Shown: positions 9,541-19,926, counted from the first letter of the stretch. The stretch is DNA of 64,000 nt from CAVWUA01 sp963758025 (GCA_963758025.1 CAVWUA010000032.1:5316-69315); one strand, 5' to 3'. The notes: a model not told the origin generated them from the sequence alone. Numbers and translations: made by a program.

Positions 9541-10998
9541 TCAAAAGATTCGCACGCGGAGGAGCGTCACCACCCAGACGATAACCAGGATCACCAGACC
9601 CAGCCATCCCAGCGGGGTGAGACGCGCGATGTAGAGCCAAATCAAGAGCGAGAGAAGACCGCCGACAAGTCCCACGGTAAGGGCGATTCGCGCGTAACGG
9701 CGATCCGCACGACGGGCGTCCTCGGCCCAGTCGCTCATGATGTGATCGGAGACAATCCGGCTCCGCGCGCCGCGGAGCAAACCGGCGGAGAAGCCGTGTT
9801 CCCGCCGGTCAGGCCCGGTGGCCATGAAGTAGCAGCCCCGGAACTGCACCGGCTCGCTTTCCCGATGCGTGGAGAACGCCGATTCGAGGATCGCCTTCAG
9901 ACGCTTGCGGTAGCGGCGAATCTCTCCGTCGAGCGTGACCAGCGCCGCGTTTCCCGACTGGTTGGTGATGTCGCCCGAGAGCAGGTTCAAGATCCAGCTA
10001 TGGAACCAACTGGAAATCCAGACCAGGCCGCGCTGGACGAGATCGCCGCTGAACGGGTGGGAGGAGGGCACGGCGAACCCCACCCGCTGATCGAGCATCC
10101 GAGGGGCGACCTGGTCCGAGAGCCGCCGCATGAATTCGAGGAAGCCCGGCACGGCTTCCATCCCGGTGAACAGGGCGAATACCGGCAGCCGGATTCCCAG
10201 CGCGCGCTGAAGGGCCTGCAGATCGTCGCGGATCGCCGACGCCATGCGGACCGACTCCGGCAGGGCCGCCCAGCCGATCGGGAAGAGCACGGCGATCCCC
10301 CGCACGTTGGGGCAATCCGGCGCACACGCCAGGAGCTTCCGTCCGAGATGCTCCAGCAAGGCGCTCGCCCCCTCCGCCTGCGTGCCGAAGGCGGACGCTC
10401 CCGCGCAGCTCAGAAACACGGCGTCGGAGGTCGCATACGCATGGAACGGCGCGGGCCGCTCCGGAAGCTGGGCGAAAATCTGCACGCCGGTGGACTGTAC
10501 GAGCGCATCGGCCCACTCCTCGCTCGGCGCCAGCAAGAGGTACACCCGCTGCGTTCCGAGATCGATCCGCGCCTGTTCGAGTTGGACCCGGATCTCCTCC
10601 CAGGCCGCGTCCAACTCCGCCGTCGCGGGCCGCTTCGCGTGCTCGTTCTCGAAATTCTCGACGGTGGGAACCGCCTGCCGACGTGTCCGCAAGAACCCGA
10701 CGAGCGAGAGCGTGGAACCGAGCGCGCCGAGCAAGAACACGAGCGCCCACGCCCAGTATCCCAGGCGGAACATCTTCGGCAGCGTGGCGATCGGCAAGGA
10801 CTCCACCGGAACCTTCCGGGGCAGGACGATCAGGAAGACCGCCACGAGAACCAGGACCCCCAGGCCCGCCAGCCACCAGCGCAGGCGGACGATCCGACCC
10901 CAGAGCTTCGGGAGCACGAAGAAGCCCCCGACCAGCATCAGAACGGCCGCGACCAGGCCCGCCACCCATTGCCAGAACTGCGACGTGATTCCACTCAT
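9541..10998 (-). CDS. tssM: Short TssM/IcmF-like T6SS membrane protein lacking the periplasmic domain
   Basis: A 485-residue protein. Three predicted N-terminal membrane segments (~10-30, ~40-60, ~80-105), a cytoplasmic domain (~125-420), then two C-terminal membrane segments (~430-450 and ~458-478). Position next to tssL and the cytoplasmic core (WEEIRVQLEQARIDLG, GIAVLFPIGW-like region, FTGMEAVPGFLEFMRRL) fit the IcmF N-terminal domain. Two features are unusual. Canonical TssM is about 1,100-1,200 residues with a large periplasmic part; that part is absent. The Walker A position reads LLLAPSEEWADAL and the Walker B-like position reads AVFLSCAGA, so nucleotide binding is unlikely. The gene ends near the convergent FHA gene without frame break, so the short length looks genuine. 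Start ATG 10998; tssL stops 30 nt upstream. Confidence 0.75.
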   Translation of the reverse strand: MSGITSQFWQWVAGLVAAVLMLVGGFFVLPKLWGRIVRLRWWLAGLGVLVLVAVFLIVLPRKVPVESLPIATLPKMFRLGYWAWALVFLLGALGSTLSLVGFLRTRRQAVPTVENFENEHAKRPATAELDAAWEEIRVQLEQARIDLGTQRVYLLLAPSEEWADALVQSTGVQIFAQLPERPAPFHAYATSDAVFLSCAGASAFGTQAEGASALLEHLGRKLLACAPDCPNVRGIAVLFPIGWAALPESVRMASAIRDDLQALQRALGIRLPVFALFTGMEAVPGFLEFMRRLSDQVAPRMLDQRVGFAVPSSHPFSGDLVQRGLVWISSWFHSWILNLLSGDITNQSGNAALVTLDGEIRRYRKRLKAILESAFSTHRESEPVQFRGCYFMATGPDRREHGFSAGLLRGARSRIVSDHIMSDWAEDARRADRRYARIALTVGLVGGLLSLLIWLYIARLTPLGWLGLVILVIVWVVTLLRVRIF

Positions 10999-11028
10999 GT
11001 GCGTCGTTTTCCGTGACGTCCGACCGGA

Positions 11029-11664
11029 CTACCGCGCCAGGGTGACAGCCAGGAGGAAACAGGCCAGCGTGACCAGCACCGAGGCCGACGCCAGCACGCT
11101 GACCGACAGCAGGATTGAGGTACCAGGCAACGGCTCCAGCGCGTCGCGTTCGGCGTCGCGCGGATCGTCCGGCAGGAACTTCTCGGGAGGGCTGCTCCCG
11201 GCCGCGATCCGCGCGAAGGTCGCCTCCGACCATCGGCGCAGCTCCGGACGGCTAAAGGCATACTTGCCCTGAAACCCCAGGGCCACGCAGAGATAGAAGA
11301 CCTCCAGAGGGTCCGAACCAGCCAGCCGCTCCGCCTCCTCGGACTTGTCGTAGAACTTCTCGCCGCCAAGGCGCTCGTGGTAAAAGTCCCACTCCAGGAT
11401 ATGATCCCGCCAGTCCGCCGCATGGTTCCAGGAGGAATTGATCAGAACCTCATCAATCCAGTACACAAGCGCGTGTTTCGCCAGAGCGAAATCGGCGGAG
11501 AGGTCGCGCGCGACGGCGGCCTGACGCTCGGCCTCGTCAAAGAGCACCCGTAGCTCCCCCTTGACCTCGTTCAGCTCCGGGTGCGACCCTTCGTGCAACC
11601 CCTGCTGGAAGTCGATCGCGTATTGAAAGATGGGGCCGGTCAGGCGTGCGAAAGCATCGTTCAT
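11029..11664 (-). CDS. tssL: T6SS protein TssL (DotU family)
   Basis: A 211-residue protein matching the DotU/TssL cytoplasmic domain: FQQGLHEGSHPELNEVKGEL, KHALVYWIDEVLINSSW, WEFYHE-type segment (WDFYHERLGGEKFYDK), DPLEVFYLCVALGFQGKY and a final transmembrane helix (~183-208). TssL is the inner-membrane partner of TssM and docks the TssK baseplate hub. It has no fused peptidoglycan-binding domain. Upstream tssK ends 24 nt before its start and tssM begins 30 nt after its stop, so tssK-tssL-tssM form one leftward unit. Confidence 0.93.
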   Translation of the reverse strand: MNDAFARLTGPIFQYAIDFQQGLHEGSHPELNEVKGELRVLFDEAERQAAVARDLSADFALAKHALVYWIDEVLINSSWNHAADWRDHILEWDFYHERLGGEKFYDKSEEAERLAGSDPLEVFYLCVALGFQGKYAFSRPELRRWSEATFARIAAGSSPPEKFLPDDPRDAERDALEPLPGTSILLSVSVLASASVLVTLACFLLAVTLAR

Positions 11665-11688
11665 CGGGACCTTCTCATCAATAACGGA

Positions 11689-13086
11689 TCAAATCACATA
11701 CAGGGCGAACTGAAGATTCGTGGTTTTCTGCCCGCTGGGCAAAGCGACGGAGAGAATCCGCTGGCCCTCGAACGCGGCATGTGCGAGGTTCATGCGGATG
11801 CCCATCGTGTGCGTCTCGGATACGTCGCGCCAGAAGACCGGGTCACGCTCGATCTCGAAGTACACGATTCCCGCGCCGGCGGGCAAGGCCCGGGGCGGCC
11901 GGGGGACCGGCGTGAGCTTCAGCCCCTTGACCCGCTGGCGGAAGTAGTGCTCGACCTGCGCACCGCTGCCCATCTTCATGTCCATCGAGTCGAGCAGGTT
12001 CTGGCATTGCTGGTCGTCCAGCTCGGTCTCCACGCCCAGGAACAGCTTGCGGGTGTTGGAGGTCCAGGCCGGTTCGATGCTGGCCTGAAGCCGCTCGCCA
12101 ACCCGCTCGAAGTACCGCTTCTCGAACGCCGTCGGCGCGATCGTGTCGAGGCCGAGCTGGATCGCCTTGATGACCGTCTGGAAGCCGCCGCCGAGGTCCT
12201 CATGATCGTAACGGGGCAGGTTCGGCGGGCGCCGGGTCGCCGTGAAGATCGACAACTCGCCGACCAGGCGGCAAAGTTCCTGATAGATGGCCAGGGGGGG
12301 CAGCCCCCGCAGATACGCGACCGCCTCCAGGAGCGAGAACGCCCCGTTGAGCACCGAGAGCTTGAGCATCCGCTCGGCGTCGCCGGGAACCTGGCTATCA
12401 AACGAGATGTTCCGATCGATGAGCTGCGTGGCCAGTTGCTCGATCCGGGCGGAGATCTGGTGATGGAGCGACTGGACCGACCGCCAGAGCGGGGGCCATG
12501 CGTCGATCGCCAGCAGCGGCGGCACGTAGCCGTAATCAAGCTGCGGAACGGCACTTTCCTGGGTGGAGCGCTCGACCTTCGCCAGCGGGAGGACCTCGTA
12601 TCCGGTATGGTCCTGGTTCGAGAGCAGGAGCCGGCAGCGGATGCGGCGCACCTCGATCGGCTGCTCGTCGGCGCCGGTGTTCTCATCCTCGCACGAGATC
12701 GTCTCGATCCAGTAGCGCGGGCCGTCGGCCGTCGGGTGCGGCTCGACATTGGCCCGGCTCGGCTGGAGCGACGGCACGGCCAGGAAGATCGTCACCGTGC
12801 CGGAGGACCCGGCCAGGGCGGCCCGGAGGTCGATCGGGTCGGCCGTCGTATCACCGGGAATCGACAGCCGGGTTCCGTCCTTGAACCGGGCCTCGCACGA
12901 CCGCAGGGAGACCGTATAGTTGCCGATGGCGTCGCGGTCCAGGTCGATCGAGCGGAGGCCCCAACCGAACGGGTGGAACCAGTCCTCGGAGGTCTTCCAG
13001 GACTCGCGGGCATGGCGATCGGCCACCTGAAGGTGATGGGGCCGCAGGAACATGCCCTCATACCAGTGTACCGCCCGGCTTGGCAT
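11689..13086 (-). CDS. tssK: T6SS baseplate subunit TssK
   Basis: A 465-residue protein. The start ATG at 13086 gives the family N-terminus MPSRAVHWYEGMFLRPHHLQ; the longer open frame upstream is non-coding in character. Further family signatures are WGLRSIDLDRDAIGNYTV, DDQQCQNLLDSMDMKMGS, LKLTPVPRPPRALPAGAG and FEIERDPVFWRDV. TssK links the TssEFG baseplate wedge to the TssL-TssM membrane complex in the cytoplasm. It is the first gene of tssK-tssL-tssM, and diverges from the large caspase-like gene across a 415-bp spacer. The N- and C-terminal domains are both complete, which argues that baseplate docking is conserved even though TssM is shortened. Confidence 0.93.
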   Translation of the reverse strand: MPSRAVHWYEGMFLRPHHLQVADRHARESWKTSEDWFHPFGWGLRSIDLDRDAIGNYTVSLRSCEARFKDGTRLSIPGDTTADPIDLRAALAGSSGTVTIFLAVPSLQPSRANVEPHPTADGPRYWIETISCEDENTGADEQPIEVRRIRCRLLLSNQDHTGYEVLPLAKVERSTQESAVPQLDYGYVPPLLAIDAWPPLWRSVQSLHHQISARIEQLATQLIDRNISFDSQVPGDAERMLKLSVLNGAFSLLEAVAYLRGLPPLAIYQELCRLVGELSIFTATRRPPNLPRYDHEDLGGGFQTVIKAIQLGLDTIAPTAFEKRYFERVGERLQASIEPAWTSNTRKLFLGVETELDDQQCQNLLDSMDMKMGSGAQVEHYFRQRVKGLKLTPVPRPPRALPAGAGIVYFEIERDPVFWRDVSETHTMGIRMNLAHAAFEGQRILSVALPSGQKTTNLQFALYVI

Positions 13087-13501
13087 ACCCGCCCGTCCTC
13101 CCTCGTCCCTCGTCGCGCGAGCCACGGACCGGCCGATCCCCGGAGATCGGCCCGACAATCTTCGTCACCCTAAGCATATCCGACCGGTCCAGAGGCCGAA
13201 AGGGTTCGATCTTGTGCCTTCAAAAAATGACACCGTCTGGGATCACAAATTTGTTTTTTCTCCGTAGGGATGAGATGAACGTGGGTGACTCTCATCCGAG
13301 ATCCCATGCAGCAATGGACGCGAAAGAACTCGGTGGGAATAGAAAGTCCTAGGTTTCAAAACCCATTCGGTTGACTTATAGTCGCGTAGAGGCGTGGTCC
13401 GGGATCTCGGACACCCGCTCACCCGTTCCGGGAAAGGGAATCACGACGCCCCTTGCGTTGCGCCGTCGAACGTTGCCGCAATTCACGTCGAGGGCTTTCC
13501 C
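13087..13501. other. Divergent intergenic region, tssK / caspase-like gene
   Basis: A 415-bp spacer with AT-rich patches (around 13230-13260 and 13350-13385) that should carry the promoters of both the tssKLM and the large rightward T6SS operon. A TATAGT element occurs near 13376, but I find no well-spaced -35 partner. No hairpin, RNA gene or credible small gene is seen. Confidence 0.5.
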
Positions 13502-16500
13502 ATGTCGAACGCTTACACGCTCGCCGGACGCTCGGGAACGGCCGCGCCCGTCGCCGCGCCTCCCCTATCGAAGCCGGAGCGTGCGCGGCTGATCCTCACG
13601 GGGACGACGGGGATTTTCTGCCTGGTGTTGTTCCTCTGGCTGTTACTGACCCCCTGGCTCGGGTCGCCGTCGCGGAGTTCGTCGATCCTGGCGGGCTCGC
13701 TGGGGATGCCCCCGTCCTCGGCGGCGGAGTTGGCGTTCCTTCCCGAGGATAGCCGGCTCCTCAGCGGCCAGCCTGGGGCCAACACGACGTGGGACCGCCG
13801 GCAGCTCGACCAGGCGCTGGCGAAGGCCGCGAACCGTGACGGCCGCGAGCCGATCGTCGTCTCGCTCGTGGCCGTCGGGATCTCGACGCCCGCCGATGCC
13901 GAGGGGACCCGCGCGTATCTCCTGCCCGCCGACGGACGCCCCGCGGATCGTGGCTCACTCGTCTCGGTGGAGGAGGTCCTCACCCGGCTCAAGCGGGCGA
14001 AGCGCCCGGCCTTGCTGATCCTGGACGTTGCCGAGACAGGCAGCAACCGGAACCTCGGCGTCTTCGGCAACGGGTTCGTCCAGCAACTCGAACCCTTGCT
14101 GGAGAAGGACGGCAACATCGCCGTGCTCGTCGCGTGCGCTCCGGGGCAATTGAGCTGGTCGTCCGAGCGCGACCGACGCTCCGTCTTCGGTCACTACGTC
14201 GCCGAGGGACTGGCCGGCGGGGCGGACGACTGGGGGCGGGTCGGCGTGCAGAGCCTCTACCGCTATGTCCGGGAACGGGTGGCCGACTGGGTGGAGCGGT
14301 ACCGGGGGGGAGCGGTCCAGACGCCCGTCCTGCTCGGTAACGTGGATCTCGACTTCGACCTCCCCACGCTCCCGTTGCGGTCGAGCACGACCGCCGAAAA
14401 GGCGGACGCCTCACAGGGCTCTGCGCAAGGAGCTTGCCAGCCGCTGGGAGATGCGGGACCTCCTCGCTCTGACCGAACCGTACCACCAGGCCCCGCTGCA
14501 CTGGCGGCAGTACCAGGCGGCGCTCCTCCGCGCCGAACGGCTCTACCGAACCGGACGCCTGGAGGAAGCCACGCGGACGCTGGCGCTGGTGCGCGAGCGG
14601 CTGGAGCCGGAACTTTTCGCGCCGCATCGAGCGACGGTCCACCCCTGGTCGCTGGCAACGCTCCGCGCGCAGATTCTTCAGGACCAGTACGACGAGGCCA
14701 TCCAGCGGGCAAAGGCGCTCCTGCGTTCCGGGAAATCCGCCGAGGCGAAGACCCTGCTGACCCAGGCCAGCGCCTCGTATTCCACCCACCGGCTTTCCCT
14801 GGACCAGCCCATCCCTTCGACCCCGTCCGCGTCGGGAACCCTCGGGGAATGGGAAGGCTATCAGCACGCGATCGACGACGTGCTGCGCGGTCGTCCCGAG
14901 CCGCTGAAGCCGGCGGCGGTTCCCGCGGAGGCCCCCCCGAACGAGACACCGAAGGAGACAGACAGCCCGGACGGGACTGAGCCGCCGAAGGCCGAGGAGG
15001 CCCCCGCCAGCACACCCCCACCGGCTCCCGATTTGAAGACCGGCCCGTCCCCCGTCGAGGTGCTGGCCTTGAATAATCTGCCCGACACGCCGAGGTTCCT
15101 GGAGGGCCAGGTCGCGCTCTGGTATGGCCGGTTCGCGGAGCAAGGAGGAGAGAGCGAGGGGCTGCGGGACGATCGCCAGGTCCGGCTCCGACGGGCCACC
15201 AAGATCCGCGAGAACGCGGAGCAAGCCATCGCGTTCGATGAGCGTATCGGGCGCTGGATACGACCGGCGATCGAGGAAGGGGACGAATTCCGCCGCCAGG
15301 CCCAGGACGTCCTCTTCGCCTCCGCCGCGGATCGGTTCCGGGAGGCTGACGCGCCCCTCAACAACGCCGAGAACCGCTACGATCAGGCACTCACGCTCGC
15401 CCGATCCTTGCACGAGGCGCTCGACCTGGTCCAGCGGCTTCAGGACGAGCTGCCCTACTACGGCGAATGGATGGCCGCGAGCGGGGACATCCGGGACGAG
15501 AACTTCGAGCAACTGCTGGACGGTGCGGGCAACCTCGCCCTGGAGATCAGCGAGCAGGACAAGCCGCCGGCCGATCTGCTCGGCTGGACCCGCCACCTCG
15601 ACGACCAGACGACCGCTCTGCGACGCCGGCGCGACGCCCTGGCGCGCGAGTTCGACCAGGCCCTGCGCACGGCGACCGGCCGCGCCGGGACCGACTGCGC
15701 GCGTGCGACGCCCTCCTGCGCGTGCCGATGATCCCCGCCGCCGATCGCCTGGCCCTGCTGACGCGCGTCGGCTCGGAGGAGCTATCCCCCCGCCTGCGCC
15801 GTGTCGAGGAATCGGGCGGGACCGTCCCGGAGGGGGAATTTGACCCGATCTTCTGGGATCAGGCGCTGGGGCTGGCCCGCCTGGAGCTCGGCTTGCTGCG
15901 GATCGCCGGCGCCGAGGTCAACGACCTCCGCGTCGCGTTCGAGCGGGCCTTGGCCTCCCGCGAGGGGGACCAGGCGCGGCGCTCGACGACCTCGACACGT
16001 TCTCGGCCCGGGTCCGTTCGCTCCGCGACGCGCTGATCGCGCCGGGGACCGAGACGCTTCGAGGGGCCGACCGCTCGCTCGACGATTTGCAACGCACGCT
16101 CGCCGCCGTCGATCGCGCCGCGAGAGTCTTGCCCCCGGCCGCCGTCGAGAGCCTGATCTGGGCCGGAGACCCGACCCGCGACCTGGCGGAACTGTACCGG
16201 CACGAGCAGTTGCTCTGGCAAGGGAACCGGCTCATGCGGGACTTCGCCACCGAGCACGCCGAGCGGCTCCTGGGAGACGCCCAGCGCCTGGATGAGCAGC
16301 AAGGACCTCGTCGCCGCCTTCGCCGAGGCGAGCGCCCAGGCCGACGCGGAGATCCTTATCGAGAACCAGTCGTCCGCCGGAGCCTCCGTGGGGCGACAAG
16401 GGGCCCTCACGCTCCAGGTCGAGAGCCGGGGGCCGATCCCCGCCGGACGGGCCGCCCTCTTGCTCGCGCATGACCCGTCACACGAGTTGATCGTGACCTC

Positions 16501-17401
16501 GCCAGAGAATCCAGGGGGCCTCTTCGCCTTGCCCGTGCCGACCGGCTTCCCGCCGATCCAGCTTCGCTATGAGGGGAACACCGGGTTCGAGATGCGCCCC
16601 CTGGCGTTTTACCGAGGGCGGAGCTTCACCTCCGGCGAGGATATTCACGCCGTGCCGCCCGAGAAACTGGTGAATGTCGAGATCCGCCAGTACCTGACCA
16701 AGGTCCGCGTTCGCAACAAACGAGGGCGTGATCAGATCCTCGAATTCCCGGACCAGTTCGCGAACAACTCCCGGCGGATCTACCTCCACCCATACAACTG
16801 GCTTGATTACGAGCTGGCGGTGTCCAACACGACCGATGCCCCCCTGGACCTGTTCGTCAGCCGGCATCTGGGCGACCCTGGCGTCGGCCTGCCGGATGAG
16901 TCGCGGTTTACCCTGGCCGGGCACGCCGAGCAGATGATCGTCGGGACCATTCTGGGGGCCGACCTGACTTACGAGAAGCCGAAGATTCTCACGATCAACG
17001 TCAAGGAAGAGGACGAGGAAGGCCCCGCCCTGTGCAAACCCCTGAAGGTCGAGGTCCGGAAGCTGCACCCGAAAGAGTTCATATATGCCGACGCGGGCTA
17101 TGACGGGTGGAACTTCTTCGTGTACGTGAAGCACATCGCCGATCCCGTCTCCGTCCCTTCGTATGTGTATGTCCGGGTGGAGCCGGCCGGGGCCTTCCTG
17201 GAATACCGCGACCGCCCGGCCGTCCAGATGGTCCCCGCCAACGGGGAGCGCGTCTTCGCCTTCCAGATCATCAAACCCGTCAACATCATCCACTGGACCG
17301 TCGTCGCCGAGGGGGAGGAGGTCAAGCAAGACGACATGATCATGAACGAGGTCGAGAAAAAGAAGGCCGAGGAACCCAAGACACCAATTCCCAACTTCTG
17401 A
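13502..17401 (+). CDS. Giant membrane-anchored protein with degenerate caspase-like domain, in T6SS operon (about four frame breaks)
   Basis: About 1,300 residues if read as one gene; frame changes are needed at about 14400, 15695, 15975 and 16300. A transmembrane helix lies at ~32-55. Residues ~105-290 resemble the caspase-like C14 fold (YLLPADG, LLILDVAETG, VFGHYVAEGLAGGADDWG). The catalytic His position reads A-V-G (124-126) and the Cys position is Ala177, so peptidase activity is not expected. Next come a helical, TPR-like part (YRTGRLEEATRTLALVRERL), a Pro/Glu-rich linker and a long helical region. The last ~330 residues look beta-rich (NNSRRIYLHPYNWLDYEL, FVSRHLGDPGVGLP). Nothing matches canonical T6SS parts. 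It precedes tssB in the same direction and diverges from tssKLM, so a structural role in the envelope complex is plausible. Start ATG 13502 directly precedes coding-like sequence. Confidence 0.7.
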
Positions 17402-17813
17402 ATAATTGATGGATGGAGGATATCTTGGTTGCCGTCGGATGGGTGCCGCCCACCATCAGTCTCTCCGTCTTAAAGCGGCGAATTGGAAACCATCAGACTG
17501 CATGTGAATGAGAAAAAAACATGTTGCGAGCGGGTCGTGCGCCCGTCATGATGCGCGGAGAGTTCGCCCGTGACACTTCTGGAAATCCGGTGGGGCAACT
17601 GAGCCGCACGATGATCGTGTCCACCTATTCCGCACGGGTGCGGCGACGAGGCGACGATTTCCGGCTCCGCCCCGCGCCTTGATCGAGACAATCGCCGCCT
17701 TGCATGGCGGAACGAATAGAATGCCTTCGATAAGGGAATACCCCGTGCGATTCGTCGGTACGGGGATCAATCGCGCCCGGCACGTTAACCATCCTCTTTT
17801 GGGAGCAACCGCC
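17402..17813. other. 412-bp spacer before tssB, no gene seen
   Basis: The stretch between the large protein gene and tssB has mixed base composition and only short frames without coding character. I see no terminator-like hairpin with a T-tract. It probably holds a promoter for the sheath operon; I could not pick a convincing one. Confidence 0.5.
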
Positions 17814-18380
17814 ATGGCGAGCGAAAGCACCCAGCATAAGCTGGACCGAATCCGCAGCCCCCGCGTTCATCTGACCTATGATGTCGAGGTCGGCGGGGCG
17901 ATCCAGATGAAGGAACTCCCCTTCGTGGCCGGCGTCCTGGCCGACCTCTCCGGCAAACCCGAGGAGGCCTTGCCGAAACTTAAGGACCGGAAGTTCGTCG
18001 AGATCGACCGCGACAACTTCAACAAGGTCATGGCCGGCATCCGGCCTCGCCTGGCCTTCCAGGTCGATAACACGCTCCAGGATGACGGCACAAAGCTCAA
18101 CGTCGAGCTGCGATTCAGCCGCATGGATGACTTCGATCCGGAACAGGTCGTCCGGCAGGTCGAACCTTTGCGCAAGCTGCTCGAAGCGCGGGAACGACTG
18201 TCGAACCTCCTGACCAAGATGGATGGCAACGACCAGTTGGAAACCCTCCTGCAGGACGTCGTGAACAATACCGAAGACCTCAAGAAGCTCAGCGGCGAAA
18301 CAGGCCGCGGCGGCGAAACAGGCCAGGGCATCGAGACGGCCCCAGACGCCGAGAGCACCCCGACGAATGAGGAGGCTTGA
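17814..18380 (+). CDS. tssB: T6SS sheath small subunit TssB (VipA)
   Basis: A 188-residue protein with the complete TssB core: RSPRVHLTYDVEVGGAIQMKELPFVAGVLADLSG, FVEIDRDNFNKVMAGIRPRL, LNVELRFSRMDDFDPEQVVRQVEPLRKLLEAR and LLTKMDGN. TssB pairs with TssC to build the contractile sheath in the cytoplasm; ClpV disassembles it. The last ~35 residues are a Gly/Glu-rich tail. The ATG at 17814 has GGGAGC upstream. The stop is separated from the tssC start by a single base, so translation is probably coupled. Confidence 0.97.
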   Translation: MASESTQHKLDRIRSPRVHLTYDVEVGGAIQMKELPFVAGVLADLSGKPEEALPKLKDRKFVEIDRDNFNKVMAGIRPRLAFQVDNTLQDDGTKLNVELRFSRMDDFDPEQVVRQVEPLRKLLEARERLSNLLTKMDGNDQLETLLQDVVNNTEDLKKLSGETGRGGETGQGIETAPDAESTPTNEEA

Positions 18381-18381
18381 A

Positions 18382-19869
18382 ATGAGCACCGCCGAACAAC
18401 AGAACCAACCCTCGGCGTCCAAGACCCAGACCCAGGACGTGAGCCTCCTCGACAAGATCATCTCGCAGGGCCGCATGGCCCGCGACGACGAGCAGCGGGC
18501 CGTCGCCAAGGACCTCATAGGCGAGTTCGTCGATCAGGTCATGGCCGGCACGATGACCGTCTCGAAAGACACGCAGGCGATGATCAACGCCCGTATCGGC
18601 CAGATCGACTCGTTGATCTCCAAGCAGCTCAACGCGATCCTCCACCACGAGGATTTTCAGAAGCTCGAAGCCTCCTGGCGCGGCCTGCATTACTTCGTCC
18701 AGCAGAGCGAAACGGGCCAACTCCTGAAGATCCGGGTCATGAACGTCTCCAAGCAAGACCTGCAGAAAGACCTGGAGCGCGCGCCGGAGTTCGACCAGAG
18801 CGCTCTGTTCAAGAAGGTGTACGAGGAGGAGTTCGGCACGTTCGGCGGCGCTCCGTTCGGCGCGCTCATCGGCGACTACGAATTCACCCGGCATCCGCAG
18901 GATATCGCCCTGCTGGAAAAGGTATCGAACGTCGCCGCCGCCGCGCACGCGCCATTCCTCACGGCCGCCAGCCCCCAGCTTTTCAACTGGGACGACTACA
19001 CCGAGATGGCCAACCCGCGCGACCTGGCGAAGATCTTCAGTTCGAACGAGTACGTCAAGTGGCAGTCATTCCGCGACTCGGAGGACGCCCGCTACGTCGG
19101 CCTCTGTCTCCCGCACATCCTGATGCGTCTGCCGTACGGGCCGGACACGACCCCCGTCGAGGCGTTCAACTTCCAGGAGGATGTCGACGGAACGAACCAC
19201 CACAAGTACCTCTGGGGCAACGCGGCGTATGCCTTCGGGACCCGCCTGACCGAGGCGTTCGCCAAGCATCACTGGTGCGCCGCGATCCGTGGCGTCGAGG
19301 GGGGTGGGCTGGTCCAGGGGCTTCCCTCGCACACATTCAAGACCGATGAAGGGGACGTGGCGTTGAAGTGCCCGACCGAGATTGCCATCACCGACCGCCG
19401 TGAGAAAGAGCTGTCGGATCTCGGCTTCATTCCGCTCGTGCATTGCAAGAACACCGATTACGCGGCGTTCTTCGGCGCCCAGTCGTGCCAGAAGGCCAAG
19501 CAGTACAACACTGACGCGGCCAACGCCAACGCGCGGCTCTCCTCGCAGCTCCAGTACATCATGGCGACCTCGCGGTTCGCGCATTACCTCAAGGCCATGA
19601 TGCGCGACAAGATTGGCAGCTTCATGAGCCGCTCCGACTGCGAGAGCTTCCTCAACCGCTGGATCGCCGAGTACGTGACGACCGACCCGGAGGCCAACCA
19701 GGACCTCAAGGCCAAGCGCCCCCTGAGCGAGGCGCGGATCGACGTCGTGGACCTACCCGGCAAGCCGGGATGCTACAAGGCCGTCGCATTCCTGAAGCCC
19801 CACTTCCAGCTCGATGAGCTGACGATCTCCCTGCGCCTCGTCGCCGAGCTTCCACCGCCGGCCAAGTGA
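18382..19869 (+). CDS. tssC: T6SS sheath large subunit TssC (VipB)
   Basis: A 495-residue protein of normal length for the family. Signatures include LISKQLNAILHHEDFQKLEASWRGLHYFV, LIGDYEF, PFLTAASPQLF, LPHILMRLPYG, HKYLWGNAAYAFGTRLTEAF and IAEYVTTDPEANQDLKAKRPL. It forms the sheath with TssB. The start ATG at 18382 has GAGGAGG about 8 nt upstream, inside the end of tssB. A hairpin follows the stop codon before hcp. Confidence 0.98.
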   Translation: MSTAEQQNQPSASKTQTQDVSLLDKIISQGRMARDDEQRAVAKDLIGEFVDQVMAGTMTVSKDTQAMINARIGQIDSLISKQLNAILHHEDFQKLEASWRGLHYFVQQSETGQLLKIRVMNVSKQDLQKDLERAPEFDQSALFKKVYEEEFGTFGGAPFGALIGDYEFTRHPQDIALLEKVSNVAAAAHAPFLTAASPQLFNWDDYTEMANPRDLAKIFSSNEYVKWQSFRDSEDARYVGLCLPHILMRLPYGPDTTPVEAFNFQEDVDGTNHHKYLWGNAAYAFGTRLTEAFAKHHWCAAIRGVEGGGLVQGLPSHTFKTDEGDVALKCPTEIAITDRREKELSDLGFIPLVHCKNTDYAAFFGAQSCQKAKQYNTDAANANARLSSQLQYIMATSRFAHYLKAMMRDKIGSFMSRSDCESFLNRWIAEYVTTDPEANQDLKAKRPLSEARIDVVDLPGKPGCYKAVAFLKPHFQLDELTISLRLVAELPPPAK

Positions 19870-19898
19870 GGCCGCCGTGGCACGCGCCGTCGTCCGCC

Positions 19899-19926
19899 GG
19901 TGTCCACCCGGAAACGGGTGGACACC
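19899..19926 (+). promoter_or_regulatory. Perfect 12-bp hairpin with GAAA loop between tssC and hcp
   Basis: GGTGTCCACCCG (19899-19910) pairs perfectly with 19915-19926 across a GAAA tetraloop. There is no T-tract after it, so it is not a classic intrinsic terminator. It could be an mRNA-stabilising or processing hairpin 3' of tssC, or a partial terminator that sets the ratio of sheath to hcp transcript. Confidence 0.55.

Noticed and set aside
11581..13173. 530-codon open frame on the plus strand
   Set aside because: Antisense to tssK, which is complete and recognisable.
13502..14980. Separate 493-residue caspase-like protein ending at 14980
   Set aside because: After about 14400 this frame becomes low-complexity Arg/Ala/Gly, while another frame carries coding-like sequence. 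I therefore treat 13502-17401 as one gene.
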